Shown one piece after another: positions 34,924-44,675 of a DNA stretch of 64,000 nt (positions are counted from its first letter, which is position 1; each line of letters starts with the position of its first letter). The notes beneath the pieces were generated by a model. That model ran no database searches, was not told where the DNA came from, and saw nothing but the letters and a program-made list of their open reading frames with translations. Source of the stretch: Zoogloeaceae bacterium (lineage in GTDB: Bacteria > Pseudomonadota > Gammaproteobacteria > Burkholderiales > Rhodocyclaceae); assembly GCA_024235595.1 (NCBI GenBank), contig JACKMC010000002.1, positions 62,001 through 126,000 on the forward strand. Direction: 5' to 3'. Position numbers and translations under genes: made by a program.

Positions 34924-36549
34924 CTACACCCTGAAGCGGGAAACCGATTCCTGCAGGCGGTCGGCGAGGTGCTGCATCTGGCCCGCGGCCTCGACGGTGC
35001 GCGAGACCGTGTCGTCGTTCTGGCGGGCCATGCCGGCGATTGCCTCGATGTTGCCGGCGACCGTCTCGGTAGCGCGCCGCTGTTCTTCGGTGGCCATGGC
35101 GATGCGATCCAGGCCGTTACGCACCTCGGCGACGGAACTGCCTGCCGCCTGCAGCACCCCGGAGACGTTCTCGGCCGCGTCGCGGCTCGCGGCGAGGTGG
35201 CTGAGACCCTTGTCGAGGGAGCTGCGCACCGCTTCCGACTGACCGGAAATGGTTGCGGTAATGGCATCGATCTCGCCTGCCGAGCGGGCCGATTTTTCGG
35301 CCAGCTTGCGCACCTCGTCGGCCACCACCGCGAAGCCGCGGCCCTGCTCGCCGGCGCGTGCGGCTTCGATCGCGGCATTCAGCGCGAGGAGGTTGGTCTG
35401 TTCGGCGATCTCCCGGACTTCACGGGTCATCGAGCTGATCGCCGTCGTCGAGTCGACGAAGGCGTTCACCGATTCGACCATGTGCTGGACCGCCCGGCCG
35501 ACATGGTCGACCTCGGCGATGAGGTGATCCAGGCTTTGCTGGCCCGCGGACGAGCGCGATTCGCTCTCGCGCGACAGTTGATGCACTGACTCGGTGCTGC
35601 TGGCGATGTTGCCGATGTTGCTGCCGAGGGCCTCGACCGCTGCCGCAGCCTCGATCGATTGGTCGTTCTGCTGGCGCGAACCGCGTGCCACCCGCTGCGC
35701 TTCGGCGGACAAGTCGCGCGCGGAGGTCGACACTTCGGCCGCCGAGCTGCTGACCTGGCGGACCAGGTCGGCGACGGTCGCCAGCATGCGGTTGAACAGC
35801 GATGCGGTGCGGCCGATCTCATCCTCGCTGGCCACCTTCAGGCGGCGGGTGAGGTCGCCCTCGCCCTTTGCCAGTTCGGCCAGTCCGGCGGACATCTCGT
35901 CGAGCGGGTGGATCACGAAGCGGCGGATGAACAGGAACACGATCAGCATCACCGGCAAGGAGACGATGAAGGCGAAGAGGATGCTCTTGTTGCGGAAGCT
36001 GGCGACCGCGGCGTTGGCCTTCTCCAGCGAGATGCGCATGCTCACGGCGCCAAGCGGCGTGCCGGCGCCGACCTGATGGCAGCTCAGGCAGTTCTTGCCG
36101 AGGTAGTTCTCCGAGGCCAGGGCGGGGATCACCACCCGCAGGTGCTCGCCCAGCCCGGGGGTGCTGTCGAGCGCAACATGCGCCTTGCCGCTTTGCAGCG
36201 CGGCGCGTTCGACGTCATCGAGCGCGCCGTTGTCCGACGCGTCGCCCGGTCCATAGGCCTTGCTCACCGCTTCGCCGCGCAGCACCCGGAGGTCGCGAAC
36301 CGCCGAGAGCTCCTTGATCTGGTCGAGAAACACGTCGCGCTGGGCCACGGTGCCGGTGATCATCATGCCGGTGAGGCCGGCCATGGTCATCTCGTTCACC
36401 GCATGGGAGAAGTCCTCGGCCTGGTCGATGGCGATGCTCCGCGTGGCCTGGGTCTCCCAGGTGATCATCCCGCCCCAGGCGAGGACCAGCATGAGCCAGA
36501 TGGCGCCGGTGAGGCGCAGCCAGATCGGGGTGTCGGCAAAACGTTTCAT
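34924..36549 (-). CDS. Methyl-accepting chemotaxis protein with periplasmic c-type heme motif
   Basis: Chemoreceptor of 541 residues. Membrane helices are at about 10-30 and 188-208, with a ~155-residue periplasmic domain between them that contains CLSCH (Cys154-His158), a c-type heme attachment motif. HAMP follows (to about 265) and then the signalling domain with the conserved hairpin tip EIAEQTNLLALNAAIEAARAGEQGRGFAVVADEVR (cited here only by its position, about 390-425). The start at 36549 was chosen because it opens the first helix. Heme-binding receptors of this type respond to redox state or gases in other bacteria. No che genes are nearby. Confidence 0.87.
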   Translation of the reverse strand: MKRFADTPIWLRLTGAIWLMLVLAWGGMITWETQATRSIAIDQAEDFSHAVNEMTMAGLTGMMITGTVAQRDVFLDQIKELSAVRDLRVLRGEAVSKAYGPGDASDNGALDDVERAALQSGKAHVALDSTPGLGEHLRVVIPALASENYLGKNCLSCHQVGAGTPLGAVSMRISLEKANAAVASFRNKSILFAFIVSLPVMLIVFLFIRRFVIHPLDEMSAGLAELAKGEGDLTRRLKVASEDEIGRTASLFNRMLATVADLVRQVSSSAAEVSTSARDLSAEAQRVARGSRQQNDQSIEAAAAVEALGSNIGNIASSTESVHQLSRESESRSSAGQQSLDHLIAEVDHVGRAVQHMVESVNAFVDSTTAISSMTREVREIAEQTNLLALNAAIEAARAGEQGRGFAVVADEVRKLAEKSARSAGEIDAITATISGQSEAVRSSLDKGLSHLAASRDAAENVSGVLQAAGSSVAEVRNGLDRIAMATEEQRRATETVAGNIEAIAGMARQNDDTVSRTVEAAGQMQHLADRLQESVSRFRV

Positions 36550-36596
36550 GGTGAATGCGGTTGCAGTCAACCGTTCTCAAGCGTGTGGTGACTGCA

Positions 36597-36615
36597 GTAA
36601 CGGCTCTGGCGTTAC
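36597..36615. promoter_or_regulatory. Palindrome GTAACG-N7-CGTTAC
   Basis: A perfect 6-bp inverted repeat with a 7-base centre in the 98-base gap between the ABM-domain gene and the chemoreceptor gene. It could be an operator for the chemoreceptor or the terminator hairpin of the gene before it. Confidence 0.35.
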
Positions 36616-36647
36616 AGTCTTTAACGTATTCGTTCTGCGCTGGCGCT

Positions 36648-37202
36648 TCAGCCGCCAGCCGGGTTGAGCCAGTTCTTGAGCAGCCGGGTGAGCCGCGGCA
36701 TCACCGCATAGGTCATGGTGGGGACGATCAGCGCGGTGAGAATCGCGGTGCGCGCTAGGAAGGGCAGGTCGGCGAGCAGCGGGGCGAGCAGCCACAGGTA
36801 GAGCGACACGGTGGGGAAAATGCCCAGCCAGGTCACCACGGTCATGCGTCCGCGTGGCGGATGCAGCGAGGGTGGTACCACCGGCGGCGTGAACCAGGCC
36901 TCGAGTCCGGTGAGTGTGCGGTAGGCCGGTTCGTCCTCGGCCAGGTGCACGAGCCGCTCGCGAAAATGCGCTCGCTGCGCAGACTCGTCCCACAACTTGA
37001 GGGCGGCCTCGCAGGCGAAGCGGACCACCACCTGATAGTCTTCGCCGGGACGCTCCGGGGGGATCAGGTCGGCGCCGAGAAAGCCGCTCGTCGCGTGCAT
37101 CGCCACGAACATCTCGCGGATCGTGGCCTCGTATTCCTTCTCCTTGCCCGCAAGGGCGCGACGTCGCGCAATACGCGTGATGGGGGCAGCGGAACCGCTC
37201 AT
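36648..37202 (-). CDS. Antibiotic biosynthesis monooxygenase-fold membrane protein
   Basis: A 184-residue protein. Residues 10-105 match the ABM dimeric alpha/beta-barrel fold (EYEATIREMFVAMHATSGFL, then YQVVVRFACEAALKLWDESA). Residues 118-170 form two membrane helices (VVTWLGIFPTVSLYLWLLAP and ILTALIVPTMTYAVMP). This ABM plus two-helix layout is known from several uncharacterised membrane proteins. Quinol or small-aromatic oxidation is typical of the fold but has not been shown for the membrane form. It is divergent from the RND adaptor gene at 37347. Confidence 0.78.
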   Translation of the reverse strand: MSGSAAPITRIARRRALAGKEKEYEATIREMFVAMHATSGFLGADLIPPERPGEDYQVVVRFACEAALKLWDESAQRAHFRERLVHLAEDEPAYRTLTGLEAWFTPPVVPPSLHPPRGRMTVVTWLGIFPTVSLYLWLLAPLLADLPFLARTAILTALIVPTMTYAVMPRLTRLLKNWLNPAGG

Positions 37203-37346
37203 CGTAGCGCCCGCGCAAGCGGAACCATCCGACCGCTCGGCGCGCCGCCGCGAGGGTCCTGGTGGCCGCAGCCGTGGTGGTGCAGGAAATGCGGGCTAGA
37301 ATTCGGGCGTTCGCCCCAATCCGATTGCTGCCGCGGGAATCGCCCC

Positions 37347-38333
37347 ATGAAAAGAAGCCTCCTGTTTGTCGTCCTGTCCAGCGCGTGCACCATGGTGACA
37401 GCAGCCGAGTGGTCGAGTCGACCTCTTTCCGAACTCGCGGTGCACCCGGAATTCCGGGTTGCCGCCAGCGTCGAGCCGCGTGACGAGGCGCAACTCGCGG
37501 CCGAAGTGGGCGGGCGCGTGACGGCCTTGCCGGCACGGGTGGGCGAGCGGCTCGCGAAAGGTGCGGTGGTGGCGCGCATCGACGATCGCCAGTACCGCAT
37601 CGACGTGCGCCAGGCCGAAGCGCAGCTTGCGGTGATGGACAACCGCATCCGCCTCGCCGAGGCGCAGCTCGCGCAGTCCGAGTCGCTGGCGGCGCAGCAA
37701 TTCATCAGCGCCGATGCGTTGCGCATCCGCCGGACCGATCTGGCGGTGCTGCGCAGCGAGCGCGGCGCCAGCCAGGCCGCGCTCGCCTCGGCCCGGCTGG
37801 CGCTGGAAAAGACCGTCATCCGCGCCCCCTTCGATGGCGTGGTGCGCAGCCGCACCGCCAGCGTGGGCGATCTCGCGGTGGCCGGCACGCCGCTGGTGAC
37901 GCTGTCCGCGATGCGCGATATCGAGGTGCGGGCGAGGGTGCCGCGCGCGCAACTGGCGGCGCTGCGCCGCGCCGGGTCGTGGCGGCTGGTGGCCGGCGAG
38001 ACCACCGCGGCGCTCGCCATCAAGCGCGTCTCGCCGCTGGTGAATTCGGCCGAGCAGACGCGCGAGGTGATCTTCTCCACCGACGCCGCGCTGCCGCCCG
38101 GCGTGGCCGGCGAGGTCCGCTGGGAGAGCCCCGACGCCTATCTGCCGCCCAGCTTCGTGCAGCAACGCGGCGACAGGCTCGGCAGCTTCGTCGATGAGGG
38201 CGGCAGGGCGGTGTTCCGGGTCCTGCCCGCGGCGCAGGCCGGCCGCCCGGTGGTGGTCGACTGGCCTGCGGATACCCGGGTCATCGACGCCGGCCGCTAT
38301 GCCCTCGAGTTGCCCGCCGGAGCCGCGCAGTGA
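37347..38333 (+). CDS. RND efflux periplasmic adaptor
   Basis: Membrane-fusion subunit of 328 residues with a signal peptide (to about residue 20, TAAEW). A biotinyl-lipoyl half (EVGGRVTALPARVGERLAKG), an alpha-hairpin (about 95-160) and the second lipoyl half (RAPFDGVVRSRTASVGDLAV) follow. It is shorter than AcrA-type adaptors. Its stop overlaps the pump start (GTGA). A TAGAAT -10-like hexamer lies at 37297-37302. No outer-membrane factor is adjacent, so the complex must borrow one, for instance the NodT-type channel at 21965. Confidence 0.9.
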   Translation: MKRSLLFVVLSSACTMVTAAEWSSRPLSELAVHPEFRVAASVEPRDEAQLAAEVGGRVTALPARVGERLAKGAVVARIDDRQYRIDVRQAEAQLAVMDNRIRLAEAQLAQSESLAAQQFISADALRIRRTDLAVLRSERGASQAALASARLALEKTVIRAPFDGVVRSRTASVGDLAVAGTPLVTLSAMRDIEVRARVPRAQLAALRRAGSWRLVAGETTAALAIKRVSPLVNSAEQTREVIFSTDAALPPGVAGEVRWESPDAYLPPSFVQQRGDRLGSFVDEGGRAVFRVLPAAQAGRPVVVDWPADTRVIDAGRYALELPAGAAQ

Positions 38334-41300
38334 GCGCCTACCGCCGGCTCATCGACAACCATCCGCTCGCCAACATCACCTTCGTGCTGGTGCTGCTGGG
38401 CGGGCTGGTGACCTACCTGACCTTGCCGCGCGCCCAGGACCCGGAGATCAGCTTCAACTGGGTGAACATCATTACCACCCTGCCGGGCGCTTCGGCCGAG
38501 GACGTCGAGCAGGAGATCACCTCGCCGCTGGAAGATGCGATCGGCCAGCTCAAGGACGTGAAGTTCGTCTCCTCGAGCAGCCGCGAGTCGGTGTCCTCGA
38601 TCCTGGTGCGGTTCCAGGAGATCTCGGAGCGCAATTTCGACAAGCGCATCGCCGACCTGCGACGCGAGGTCCAGAACAAGGCCGCCGACGAGCTGCCCGA
38701 CGACGCCACCGACCCGAGCATTGTCGAGATCACGACCTCGAACGGCTTTCCGACGGCCATCCTGGCGCTGCACGGACCGGCCGGCGGCGAACAGTTGCGC
38801 CGCGCCGCCTTCGATCTCAAGAAGGATCTCGAGCAGTTGCCGGGTGTGGATTCGGTGATCGCGGCCGGGCTGGACGATCCCGAGCTGCATGTCGATTTCG
38901 ATCCGGCGGCGCTGTCGGCACGGGGCATCTCGCCGGCCGCGGTGTCGGACACCGTGGCGGCGTGGTTCCGCAACACCCTGGCCGGGCGCATCCGGGTGCA
39001 GGACCACGAGTGGCTGGTGCGCCTGCAGGGCAAGACGCCCGACCCCGAAGTGTTGGCGCAGGCGGCGATTCCCGTGGCCGGTGGCAGGGTGGCCCTCAGT
39101 GAAGTGGCGCAGGTCTCGCGGGCGCACGAGCGCACCAGCCAACTGGTGAGCTACAACGATCAGCCGGCAATCATGCTGTCGATCACCAAGCAGGCCAAGA
39201 CCAACACCTTGCAACTGGTCGAGCGGCTCAATGCGCTGGCTGCCGAGCGCAATCCGCTGCTGGCCGGCCAGGGCCTGGTGCTGACCATGCTCGACGACCA
39301 GACCGACGTGACCCGCAACGCCATCGGCATCATGGAGTCCAATGCGCTGCTTGGCCTGATCGCGGTGCTGCTGATGTGCTGGCTGTTTCTCGGCACCCGG
39401 CTGGCGCTGCTGGTGGGGCTCGGTGTGCCTTTTTCGCTGGCCGGCACCTTCCTGGTGCTGAGCGTGATCGACTCGACCCTCAACCTCACCGTGCTGCTCG
39501 GCGTGGTGATCGCGCTGGGCATGCTGGTGGACGATGCGGTGGTGGTGGTCGAGGCCATCTACTACCGCCTCACCCGCGGCGAAGAGGCGCGTTCGGCGGT
39601 GATCGAGGGGGTGAAGGAGGTGGCTTTTCCGGTGCTCTCCTCGGTGCTCACCACGATCGCGGCCTTCCTGCCACTGATGCTGCTGCCGGGCATCCTCGGC
39701 AAGTTCATGTTCGTGGTGCCCTTCGTGGTCACCGTGGCGCTGGCGGTCAGCCTCGCCGAGGCCTTCTGGATCCTGCCCACTCACGTGCTGGCGATCAGGC
39801 CCGGGGTGGCGACCCGCAAGGGCCGGGCGCAACAGATGCGCGAGCGCTTCACCCACTGGGTACGGGTCAAATACTCGCGCCTGCTGCTGCGGGTCATGCG
39901 CTGGCCGAGGCTGGCAGTGGTGTTTCTGCTGCTGGTGGTGCTCGGCGCCGGCGGCGCGGTGGGCGGCGGGCTGGTGCGGATGCAGTTCTTCGCCTTCGAC
40001 TCGTTCAGGCTCTTCTATGTGAACGTGGACATGCCGGCTGGCATTGCGCTGGAGCGCTCGCTGGCCGAGGCGGAGCGCGTGGCGCAGATCGTCAAGCGCG
40101 AGCTCGATGGCGACGAGGTGCGCTCCGTCACCGCCTATGCGGGCCTCAAGTTCACCGACACCGAACCCCTCTACGGCGACCAGTATGCCCAGGTGCTGGT
40201 GTCGCTGCAGCCGCGCCGCGGGGTGCTGCGCGAAACCGCCGAGGTCATCGATGCGCTGCGTGCGCCGGTGGCGGCGGTGCCGGGCGAGGCGAAGCTCTCC
40301 TTTCTCGAGCTCAAGGGCGGCCCGCCCACCGCCAAGCCGATCAGCGTCAAGGTCAAGACCGACGATTACCGCGAGTTGCGCGCTGCCGCCGATGCGCTGC
40401 GCGCGGCGGTGGAACGGATCCCGGGCGTCAAGGACCTCACCGACGACGATGTGCCCGGGCGCACCGAACTCAAGTTGGTGCTCAATCGCGAGAAGCTCGC
40501 CAATGCCGGCGTCGGTGCGGGCGAGGTGTCGCGCCTGCTGCGGCTCCATGGCGAGGGCGAGACCGTGGCCAGCACCCGCGACGGCGGCGAGAAGGTGGAC
40601 GTGGTGGTGCGCGCCCGCCCCGAGGTGCTGACGGACATAGACCAGCTCCTGCAGCGCACCGTGCCGCTCGCCGATGGCGGCAGCGTGCCGCTCTCGGCCT
40701 TGCTTGACCAGCAGCCGCGCATCGCCAAGGGCTATATCCGCCACTATCAGCTCAAGCGGGCGATCACCGTGGAGGCGGACCTCGACAACGAGAAGATGGA
40801 TACGCTGGAGGCCAACAAGCGCCTCAAGGCGGCCTGGGCCGAGCTGCAGCCGCGCTTCCCCAACACCCAGCTCGACTTCTCGGGCGAGCTCGACGACATC
40901 CAGGAGAGCATCGATTCGATGACCCGCCTGTTCGCGCTGGGCGTTGGCCTCATCTATCTGATCCTCGCCACCCAGTTCAGGAGCTACTGGCAGCCGCTGA
41001 TCATCCTCGTCACCGTGCCGCTGGCCTTCACCGGGGTGGTGCTGGGCCTCATCATCTCGGGCAATCCGCTGTCGCTGTACACCCTCTATGGCGTCATCGC
41101 GCTCACCGGCATCGCGGTGAATTCGGCCATCGTGCTCATCGATGCCGCCAACGAGCGCCGCGAGGCGGGCATGAGCACGCTGCACGCCGCTGTCTATGCC
41201 GCGCGCCGCCGCGTGGTGCCAATCCTCATCACCTCCACCACCACCATCGGCGGGCTGTTCTCGCTGGCAGTCGGCCTGGGCGGCAAGTCGCTGATGTGGG

Positions 41301-41461
41301 GGCCGGTGGCGGCCAGCATCGTCTGGGGCCTGGGCTTCTCGACCATCCTCACGCTGTTCGCGATCCCGCTCATCTACCGGCTGACGATGGGGCGGGGCGG
41401 CGCGCGCAGCGCCTCGGGGCTGCGCCTGCTGCGGCGCTTCCGCAAGGCGAAGGACGCCTGA
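38330..41461 (+). CDS. RND family efflux pump permease
   Basis: Proton-driven inner-membrane pump of 1043 residues with the usual 12-helix, two-docking-loop plan. The N-terminal helix precedes DPEISFNWVNIITTLPGASA. The TM4 relay region reads ALGMLVDDAVVVVEAIYYR with the paired aspartates. The second half begins near ILRVMRWPRLAVVFLLLVV. The GTG start at 38330 overlaps the adaptor stop. The sequence is of the short-adaptor HAE-like group often found next to such MFPs. The substrates are unknown; drugs, solvents or metals are possible. Confidence 0.92.
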   Translation: MSAYRRLIDNHPLANITFVLVLLGGLVTYLTLPRAQDPEISFNWVNIITTLPGASAEDVEQEITSPLEDAIGQLKDVKFVSSSSRESVSSILVRFQEISERNFDKRIADLRREVQNKAADELPDDATDPSIVEITTSNGFPTAILALHGPAGGEQLRRAAFDLKKDLEQLPGVDSVIAAGLDDPELHVDFDPAALSARGISPAAVSDTVAAWFRNTLAGRIRVQDHEWLVRLQGKTPDPEVLAQAAIPVAGGRVALSEVAQVSRAHERTSQLVSYNDQPAIMLSITKQAKTNTLQLVERLNALAAERNPLLAGQGLVLTMLDDQTDVTRNAIGIMESNALLGLIAVLLMCWLFLGTRLALLVGLGVPFSLAGTFLVLSVIDSTLNLTVLLGVVIALGMLVDDAVVVVEAIYYRLTRGEEARSAVIEGVKEVAFPVLSSVLTTIAAFLPLMLLPGILGKFMFVVPFVVTVALAVSLAEAFWILPTHVLAIRPGVATRKGRAQQMRERFTHWVRVKYSRLLLRVMRWPRLAVVFLLLVVLGAGGAVGGGLVRMQFFAFDSFRLFYVNVDMPAGIALERSLAEAERVAQIVKRELDGDEVRSVTAYAGLKFTDTEPLYGDQYAQVLVSLQPRRGVLRETAEVIDALRAPVAAVPGEAKLSFLELKGGPPTAKPISVKVKTDDYRELRAAADALRAAVERIPGVKDLTDDDVPGRTELKLVLNREKLANAGVGAGEVSRLLRLHGEGETVASTRDGGEKVDVVVRARPEVLTDIDQLLQRTVPLADGGSVPLSALLDQQPRIAKGYIRHYQLKRAITVEADLDNEKMDTLEANKRLKAAWAELQPRFPNTQLDFSGELDDIQESIDSMTRLFALGVGLIYLILATQFRSYWQPLIILVTVPLAFTGVVLGLIISGNPLSLYTLYGVIALTGIAVNSAIVLIDAANERREAGMSTLHAAVYAARRRVVPILITSTTTIGGLFSLAVGLGGKSLMWGPVAASIVWGLGFSTILTLFAIPLIYRLTMGRGGARSASGLRLLRRFRKAKDA

Positions 41462-41593
41462 TGGTCGCTGCGCTGCGCGGCCCGCAACCCTGCGCCTCCG
41501 GGAGCATGAGGTGGGCTGCGATGGTGCTGCCCTCATGGTCGCGGAGGGCGGTATCCGGCGTGGCCCCGAGTGTCGCAATGGGCAGAAAGCAGC

Positions 41594-42380
<787 letters not shown>

Positions 42381-42382
<2 letters not shown>

Positions 42383-42402
42383 GCGCCGCGCCGGCGGCGC
42401 TC
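42381..42402. terminator. Hairpin between convergent sirtuin and hppD genes
   Basis: GAGCGCCG and CGGCGCTC form a perfect 8-bp stem with a 6-base loop that begins in the sirtuin stop codon. There is no T-run. It may serve both converging transcripts. Confidence 0.4.
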
Positions 42403-42467
42403 GCGAAGGGCTGCTCGAAATCCGCCATGGCCGGCCACAGGGCATGCCCGCCGCGAGCTCCGCGGAC

Positions 42468-43544
42468 CTACCCTTTGCCCAGCACGCCGCGGCGCACCTG
42501 GTCGCGCTCGATCGATTCGAACAAGGCCTTGAAGTTGCCCTCGCCGAAGCCGTCGTCGCCCTTTCGCTGGATGAATTCGAAAAACACCGGCCCGAGCAGC
42601 GTGGCCGAGAAGATCTGCAGCAGCAGGCGCGGCGAGTCGCCCTCGGTGCTGCCGTCGAGCAGGATGCCGCGCGAGCGCAGCGCGTCGACCGGCTGGCCAT
42701 GGCCGGGCAGGCGGGTCTCGAGCATCTCGTAGTAGACATCGTTGGGCGCGCTCATCAGCGGCACGCCGGCCATCTGCAGCTTGTCGACGGTGCCGAGCAG
42801 GTCTTCGGTGAGCATCGCGATGTGCTGGATGCCCTCGCCGTTGAACTGCATCAGGAACTCTTCGATCTGATCGGTCTTGCCCGAGGCGCCTTCGTTGAGC
42901 GGGATGCGGATCTTGCCGTCGGGCGCCGTCATCGCCTTGGAGGTGAGGCCGGTGTATTCGCCCTGGATGTCGAAATAGCGGATCTCGCGGAAATTGAAGA
43001 GGCGCTCGTAGAAGGCGGCCCAGTAGGCCATGCGGCCGTGATAGACGTTGTGGGTCAGGTGGTCGATCTCCTTGAGGCCATGACCCTCCGGATGGCGGTC
43101 GACGCCGTCGAGGAACCTGAAGTCGATGTCGTAGATGGCCTGCCCGTCCTCGAAGCGGTCGATGAGGTAGAGGGGGGCCCCGCCGATGCCCTTGATGGCC
43201 GGCAGGCGCAGCTCCATCGGGCCGGTCGGGATTTCCACCGGCTGGGCGCCGAGCTCGAGGGCCCGTGCGTAGGCTATCCGGGAGTTGCGCACCCGAAAGC
43301 CCATGCCGCAGGCCGAGGGGCCATGCTCGGCGGCAAAATAGGCGGCCTGGCTGCGCGGTTCGCGGTTGATGATGAAGTTGATCCCGCCCTGTCGATAGAG
43401 GCTGACATCCTTGGAGTTGTGGCGCGCCACTTCGCTGAAGCCGAGGCGCTCGAAAATCGGCTCGAGCACGCCTGCGACCGGCGATGCGAACTCGACGAAC
43501 TCGAAGCCCATGAGGCCCATCGGGTTTTCGAACAGGTCTGCCAT
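42468..43544 (-). CDS. hppD: 4-hydroxyphenylpyruvate dioxygenase
   Basis: Converts 4-hydroxyphenylpyruvate to homogentisate in tyrosine breakdown, using non-heme Fe(II). The 358-residue product has the expected length and two vicinal-oxygen-chelate halves. The iron ligands are His162 (DHLTHNV), His241 (QHIAML) and Glu323 (FFEFIQRKGD), the positions known from bacterial HPPD. The ATG at 43544 has AAGGAG ideally placed; a longer frame to 43742 lacks support. No other homogentisate-pathway gene is in the window, so the pathway must be completed elsewhere. The 360 bases upstream presumably hold its promoter. Confidence 0.96.
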   Translation of the reverse strand: MADLFENPMGLMGFEFVEFASPVAGVLEPIFERLGFSEVARHNSKDVSLYRQGGINFIINREPRSQAAYFAAEHGPSACGMGFRVRNSRIAYARALELGAQPVEIPTGPMELRLPAIKGIGGAPLYLIDRFEDGQAIYDIDFRFLDGVDRHPEGHGLKEIDHLTHNVYHGRMAYWAAFYERLFNFREIRYFDIQGEYTGLTSKAMTAPDGKIRIPLNEGASGKTDQIEEFLMQFNGEGIQHIAMLTEDLLGTVDKLQMAGVPLMSAPNDVYYEMLETRLPGHGQPVDALRSRGILLDGSTEGDSPRLLLQIFSATLLGPVFFEFIQRKGDDGFGEGNFKALFESIERDQVRRGVLGKG

Positions 43545-43904
43545 TGCTGTCTCCTTTCGTTCTCGATCGTCTGGCGCGGGTGAGTTCGATCCGCTGCATG
43601 CCGGGCGTCGAATTGCTTTCCCCGGCGGAGGGTCGCCCGCGGTGGCGAGCGGCTCGGTCTCGCTGGGCTCAATCATATCCGTGCCATCGCCTCGCCGTGA
43701 AACGAGGTCCGGGTGCGGCCGCTCCCGCTTCCGACCCATCAAACGCTCGGACAGCCGTTCGCCAGCAGGCGTTCGGTGATGGCGGCGCGTGCCCCGGAGG
43801 GCGGCCTCGAATGCACTGCCCGCCGCCAGGTTCGCGATGCCGCTGGATGTCGAGGCCGGCCGCTTGCCGGGCCTTCGTCGGGAGGCCTGGACGAGCGCGT
43901 GGCC
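43545..43904. other. Intergenic region upstream of hppD
   Basis: I see no gene, RNA or clear repeat here. It separates the end of the DUF2894 gene from hppD on the same strand and should contain the hppD promoter. No TyrR-like palindrome is obvious. Confidence 0.5.
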
Positions 43905-44675
43905 TCAGCGGGTCTTGCGGCGTGAAGGCTTGCGCGGCTGCTCGCGCTCACCGCGGGCTGCGCCCTTGTGCGCCGCGCTGCGGCCGAGATCCGCCTGTTC
44001 GAGCCACAGCAGGGTGTCCGCCCAGCAGATGAAATGGCCGAGGTACTCGGGCGAGATCTCGCGCATCTGCGCGAGCGTCTGCAGCACCAGGTGATGCGAG
44101 TTGAGCGGCCCGGCGTTTTCGGGCGCCTGGGTGTGTGCGCGAGAGAGCTGGCGATCGACGTTGAGCCGCGACCAGGTGCGGCGGAAGTAGCGCATCGACC
44201 TGAGCTCCTGGACTGACGCATCGCCGGGTGCGCCGTGGTCGGCCTTTGCAGAAGGGGTCTGCCGGCCGATATGCTCGAGCAGTTCGGTGAGCGCGCGGCT
44301 GCGAGCTCGCGCGTGCAGCCGCGCCAGCAGGCGCTCGAGAGCGCTGAAGTCGCCGCGCTGGTAGTGCTCGGCGAGCTGCCCGGCGGCCTTGGGGAATCGC
44401 GCCGAACCATCGGCCAGAAGCTCGCGGGCCGCCTCGGCCGCCTGCCCGAAGCGCGCGCAAAGCGCCTCGAGCGCTGCGGCGAGGCGGCGATCCACCACCG
44501 CGCGCTGGCCGCCATGGCTGGCTGCGGCCCGCTTCGCGAGGGCACGCACGTACTGCAGGCCGGCCGGGTCGAAGTGCTGCGCGCCGCGTGCCAGCAAGGC
44601 GTCGATGCGTTCGCCGGCCTCGCCAGCCAGGCCTGGCTCGGCGGCGAGGCCGCTGAGTGCTTGCGTCTCAGGCAC
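43905..44675 (-). CDS. DUF2894 domain protein of the motor-like operon
   Basis: A 256-residue soluble, helix-rich protein with no signal peptide or membrane segment. A conserved-looking core runs from ELRSMRYFRRTWSRLNVDRQ to HHLVLQTLAQMREISPEYLGHF and CWADTLLWLEQA (about 170-240), followed by a Lys/Arg-rich tail. It matches what I know as DUF2894, found in beta-proteobacteria behind OmpA-, DUF802- and DUF3348-family genes. The start is a GTG at 44675 that overlaps the OmpA-like gene by eight bases, with GAGG upstream; a GTG at 44687 is an alternative. Last gene of the operon. The function is unknown; a cytosolic partner of the membrane complex is inferred. Confidence 0.75.
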   Translation of the reverse strand: MPETQALSGLAAEPGLAGEAGERIDALLARGAQHFDPAGLQYVRALAKRAAASHGGQRAVVDRRLAAALEALCARFGQAAEAARELLADGSARFPKAAGQLAEHYQRGDFSALERLLARLHARARSRALTELLEHIGRQTPSAKADHGAPGDASVQELRSMRYFRRTWSRLNVDRQLSRAHTQAPENAGPLNSHHLVLQTLAQMREISPEYLGHFICWADTLLWLEQADLGRSAAHKGAARGEREQPRKPSRRKTR

